Source: Alphaproteobacteria bacterium (lineage in GTDB: Bacteria > Pseudomonadota > Alphaproteobacteria > Sphingomonadales > Rhodothalassiaceae). Taken from it: 8,271 nt of DNA. Position numbers and translations under genes: made by a program. Shown piece by piece: positions 5,918 to 8,271 of this stretch. The notes beneath the pieces were generated by a model that was not told the origin of the DNA, did no database searches, and saw only the letters and a program-made list of their open reading frames with translations. Location: the NCBI GenBank assembly GCA_003694205.1, contig RFKS01000211.1, positions 1-8,271 of the forward strand. The letters are read 5' to 3'. Position 1 is the first letter of the stretch. Each line of letters begins with the position of its first letter.

Positions 5918-5968
5918 CGGCGGGATTCCCTCTTGCCATCTTGCTCCCTTTCATGGTCGGTGAGGGCC

Positions 5969-6811
5969 ATGCGCGCAATGCTTCTTGCCACCCTCCTTTC
6001 TGTTTTGCCCGCCCTTGCCGCGGCGTCTTCTGAGCAACCGGATGCCGCCGCCGAGGTCGCGCGCTATCGCCATTGTCTCGATCTCGCCAGCAGCGCACCG
6101 AAAGAGGCCCTGCGCCTGAGCGGCGACTGGCGCGCGGAGGGTGGTGGCCTTGCGGCCAGGCATTGCCATGCTGCGGCCCTTCTCGGTGGCGGGGATTATG
6201 AGGCGGCGGCCGCCGAGCTGTCAGGCATCGCCGAGGACCTGCGGCTCGGGCGGGGCGTGCCGCATGATCCGCTCGGGCCTGCCGATTCACACGGGCTGCT
6301 TGCGGACGTCTATGCCCAGATAGGCAATGCGTGGCTCCTCGCCGGCGATCCGGAGAAAGCCTATACCGCCTTCTCGCAAGGTCTCGCCGAGGCGCCTGCG
6401 GATGCCGCTGCGGCGCGGGTTGAGCTTCATATCGATCGCGCGCGAGCCTTGGCCGATGCCGGGGACTATGCGGCGGCTCTCGCGGATCTCAAGGAGGCGC
6501 GCGCCGGCGCCGCGGCACGCAGCGACATTCTCCTTTACATGGCGAGTGCCTATCGCGCCCTGCACGATCTTGATGCGGCGAGCAAGGCCATCGAGCGGGC
6601 CATCGACCTGGCCGGAGAAGGGCCCGAGACACTCCTCGTGCGCGGCAATATCGCCGCCGAGCGCGGTGATGCCGACTCGGCACGTCGTGACTGGCAGGCG
6701 GTGATCACGCGCTGGCCTGAAAATGCCGCGGCGGCGCTGGCGCAAGAGCACCTCAAGGCGCTCGCGCCGGACGCGCCGGTTGATCCGGTCGGAGGCCCCG
6801 ACTCGCCCTGA
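5969..6811 (+). CDS. Exported tetratricopeptide-repeat protein
   Basis: The 280-residue product starts with a probable Sec signal peptide (about residues 1-19, Leu/Ala-rich, Arg at 2, ending ALAAAS), so it is likely periplasmic. TPR-like helical pairs follow at about 60-92, 108-140, 145-178, 182-214 and 215-248; examples are NAWLLAGDPEKAYTAFSQGL and YMASAYRALHDLDAASKAIE. Two Cys in the N-terminal part (36 and 66) could form a disulfide after export. The tail is Pro/Asp-rich and probably disordered. TPR proteins act as protein-binding scaffolds; no partner is evident. The start is uncertain: ATG 5969 has a GAGGG only two bases away, ATG 5978 has it eleven bases away but loses the Arg, and a GTG at 5960 is also in frame. 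The open frame continues far upstream, but that part is antisense to the SDR gene. It converges with cpdR across 17 bp. Confidence 0.82.
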   Translation: MRAMLLATLLSVLPALAAASSEQPDAAAEVARYRHCLDLASSAPKEALRLSGDWRAEGGGLAARHCHAAALLGGGDYEAAAAELSGIAEDLRLGRGVPHDPLGPADSHGLLADVYAQIGNAWLLAGDPEKAYTAFSQGLAEAPADAAAARVELHIDRARALADAGDYAAALADLKEARAGAAARSDILLYMASAYRALHDLDAASKAIERAIDLAGEGPETLLVRGNIAAERGDADSARRDWQAVITRWPENAAAALAQEHLKALAPDAPVDPVGGPDSP

Positions 6812-6828
6812 ATGGGGGCGATTCCGTC

Positions 6829-7203
6829 TTAGTCGGCTGATGCGCCTTTCTCCAGGGCGCGGCGGACGGTGCGCAGAAGCTGGTCCATGGTGAAGGGCTT
6901 GCTCAGCACTTCGGTGGTGAGCGCCTCGAGATTGTGCGCCCGCTGCTTCTCAGCAGCGAAACCGGTCATCAGCAGGATCGGCAGCTCGGGGCGCTCGGCG
7001 GTCACCTTGAGCGCGAGCGCGATGCCGTCCATCACCGGCATCACGATGTCGGAGAGAAGGAGATCGTAGCGCTCGGCAGCGAGTCGCTCGAGCGCCTGAC
7101 CGCCATCGGTCACCTCGACGACCTCGTGGCCCGCCGACTCGAGGGCCCGGCGTACGAAGCTGCGGACCGCTTCGTCGTCCTCAGCGAGCAGGATCCGCGC
7201 CAT
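6829..7203 (-). CDS. cpdR: CpdR-type single-domain response regulator
   Basis: The 124-residue protein is a lone receiver domain. It has the acidic pair D9/D10, phospho-acceptor D52 in LLSDIVMPVMDG, T80 in LLMTGFAAE and K102 in VLSKPF. There is no output domain. Sequence and length resemble CpdR of Caulobacter and other alphaproteobacteria, where the unphosphorylated protein primes ClpXP to degrade substrates such as PdeA and, indirectly, promotes CtrA removal. The CckA-ChpT relay phosphorylates and switches it off. ATG 7203 is chosen because it places the receiver at the N-terminus and has GAGG six bases upstream, inside the end of hpt. It overlaps hpt by 23 bp, suggesting co-transcription and coupled translation. 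A lone CheY-like protein with another role is possible but less likely. Confidence 0.8.
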   Translation of the reverse strand: MARILLAEDDEAVRSFVRRALESAGHEVVEVTDGGQALERLAAERYDLLLSDIVMPVMDGIALALKVTAERPELPILLMTGFAAEKQRAHNLEALTTEVLSKPFTMDQLLRTVRRALEKGASAD

Positions 7204-7762
7204 GCGCCGCCTCGTCGCTCTTGATATATCCGATATAGGGCAGCTCCCTGAAGCGGTACGCATAGTCCATGCCGTAGCCGATCACGAACAGGTCCGGACA
7301 GGGAAAGCCCGCGAAATCGGGCCGGATGACCGGATCGCGGCCAGCCGACTTGTCGAGCAGCACGCAGGTGAGCACCTGTGCCGCGCCGCGCGAGGCGAAA
7401 TAGTCGCGGGCATAGGCAAGCGTGCGCCCGGTCTCCAGAATGTCGTCGATGAGCAGCACATCGCGGCCCGCGATGGCGCCACGGGCATCGGCCTCGAGCA
7501 CCACGTCACCTGAGCTCTCGGTCCCCTTGCCGTAGCTCGACAGCGCGATGAAATCCATCTCCACGACCTGCCCGCGGCGCGACAGCGCGCGCACGAGATC
7601 GGCACCGAAGATGACCGCCCCGTTCATGATCACCTCGACCAGCAGCGGGCGTCTCGCCGCCGCCACGACGGCATCGGCGAGATGCTCGATGCGCGCGGCG
7701 ATGTCCTCGGCCGAAAAGAGCGTGGCAATTCGGTCCGGGGTGACGTCCGGCTCACTGGTCAT
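7181..7762 (-). CDS. hpt: Hypoxanthine phosphoribosyltransferase
   Basis: This 193-residue cytoplasmic purine-salvage enzyme joins hypoxanthine (often also guanine) to PRPP, giving IMP or GMP and pyrophosphate. The PRPP-binding motif VLLIDDILETGRT is at 102-114. The flexible-loop region SSYGKGTESSG is at 75-85. The base-binding C-terminal part has LLDKSAGR, then DLFVIGYGMDYAYRFRELPYIG. Length and motif order are normal for bacterial Hpt. ATG 7762 has GGGAG about nine bases upstream; longer in-frame starts would add Arg-rich residues antisense in character. It overlaps the upstream DUF3426-type gene by 11 bp and downstream cpdR by 23 bp, so the three probably form one operon. Confidence 0.93.
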   Translation of the reverse strand: MTSEPDVTPDRIATLFSAEDIAARIEHLADAVVAAARRPLLVEVIMNGAVIFGADLVRALSRRGQVVEMDFIALSSYGKGTESSGDVVLEADARGAIAGRDVLLIDDILETGRTLAYARDYFASRGAAQVLTCVLLDKSAGRDPVIRPDFAGFPCPDLFVIGYGMDYAYRFRELPYIGYIKSDEAAHGADPAR

Positions 7763-8271
7763 CGGTCGTTTGCTCCCATAGATGGCTGATTCCGGTGGTT
7801 TCGGCCGGCGCCTCCGGCACCTCGACCGTAAAGCGCTCGACACCCCCCGGCGGCAGCCGATGTGCATCGAGCGGCACCTGGACCCGTTTGAGGCGCTTGC
7901 CGTCGGCGTCCACGAGATCGAGCAGGAGCGGCGGCAGGTCGATCGACACGCTCGCGGTGTTCGTCAGACTGCCGCGAATGGTGACCGTCCATGCATCGCC
8001 TGATTCCACCCAGTCGGGGCGCGGGTCGAGCCAGACGCTGATCGCTTCCTCGGCCGAGGGCGGTGGAGGCGCAGGCGTCTCGCGGGCAGTCTCCTGCCGG
8101 CCGTCAAGAATCGCATAAAGGCCACCGATCGGCGGCCACAGCGACTCCATTGTCGGGCGGAAGGCGAGGAGCGCCGTTCCAATGCCGATGAGAAAGAGGA
8201 GCCAGAGGCCCCAGCCGGCAAGCACCAGTGCGGAGGGTGCCGCGGGCGGCGGCGCGTCTTTCTCGATTGTA
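7752..8271 (-). CDS. Zinc-ribbon/DUF3426-type membrane protein, N-terminus off the right edge
   Basis: About 172 C-terminal residues are visible and the frame is open to the window edge. The order is a Pro/Ala-rich linker, one membrane segment (LVLAGWGLWLLFLIGIGTALLAF), a WPPIGGLYAIL segment, a second Pro-rich linker, then a beta-sandwich-like domain. That domain includes IRGSLTNTASVSIDLPPLLLDL and a PPGGVERFTVEVPEAP block. This fits the C-terminal half of alphaproteobacterial MJ0042 zinc-ribbon proteins with DUF3426. The predicted N-terminal Cys4 ribbon would lie to the right of the window and is not seen. A GTG at 8225 falls inside the linker/membrane junction and is probably not the start. 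Its stop lies within the hpt start region (11-bp overlap). Function is unknown. Confidence 0.75.
   Translation of the reverse strand, partial: TIEKDAPPPAAPSALVLAGWGLWLLFLIGIGTALLAFRPTMESLWPPIGGLYAILDGRQETARETPAPPPPSAEEAISVWLDPRPDWVESGDAWTVTIRGSLTNTASVSIDLPPLLLDLVDADGKRLKRVQVPLDAHRLPPGGVERFTVEVPEAPAETTGISHLWEQTTDDQ

Noticed and set aside
5360..5968. Upstream 203-codon extension of the TPR protein
   Set aside because: This part is antisense to the SDR gene and has shadow composition; a signal peptide begins at about 5969, where the real product should start.
5163..6290. Minus-strand open frame of 375 codons spanning the SDR gene and part of the TPR gene
   Set aside because: It is a different frame from the recognisable SDR protein, Arg/Pro/Ala-rich, and crosses the divergent start region of two better supported genes.

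Overview
The window is about 65% GC and tightly packed. It looks like chromosomal DNA of an alphaproteobacterium: it carries a DUF1491-type protein, a CpdR-type single-domain receiver, a zinc-ribbon/DUF3426-type membrane protein and an exact CtrA-type site (TTAA-N7-TTAA). The order cannot be decided from these genes. I see no rRNA, tRNA, CRISPR array, insertion sequence or prophage gene.

Layout, left to right. (a) 1-782, minus: 5' part of a gene for a sugar-nucleotide transferase with an N-terminal CBS pair; its C-terminus is off the left edge. (b) 783-1095: a 313-bp regulatory gap with a sharp AT-rich stretch. It holds the CtrA-type box and leads into (c) 1096-1773, plus: a secreted VPLPA-CTERM (exosortase-sorted) protein. 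(d) 1850-2185, plus: a DUF1491 protein. (e) 2258-3649, minus: a complete LuxO-like sigma-54 activator. It is divergent from (f) 3778-4116, plus: a short PilZ protein, followed 65 bp later by (g) 4182-5096, plus: a D-amino-acid transaminase. (h) 5042-5917, minus: an atypical SDR whose 3' end overlaps the transaminase gene tail to tail by 55 bp. (i) 5969-6811, plus: an exported TPR protein. (j) 6829-7203, 7181-7762 and 7752-8271, minus: an overlapping train transcribed as DUF3426-type membrane protein (5' end off the right edge), hypoxanthine phosphoribosyltransferase, then CpdR.

How they may fit together: several genes belong to surface and lifestyle control. These are the sugar nucleotide enzyme, the exosortase-sorted surface protein, the LuxO-like regulator, the PilZ effector and CpdR. 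In Caulobacter CpdR steers ClpXP-dependent removal of CtrA, and the VPLPA-CTERM gene has a perfect CtrA-type site 61 bp before its start, so the window holds both a plausible CtrA target and a CtrA-pathway regulator. This link is inferred from motif and family only. I found no convincing new defence or mobile system; most genes are ordinary alphaproteobacterial families.
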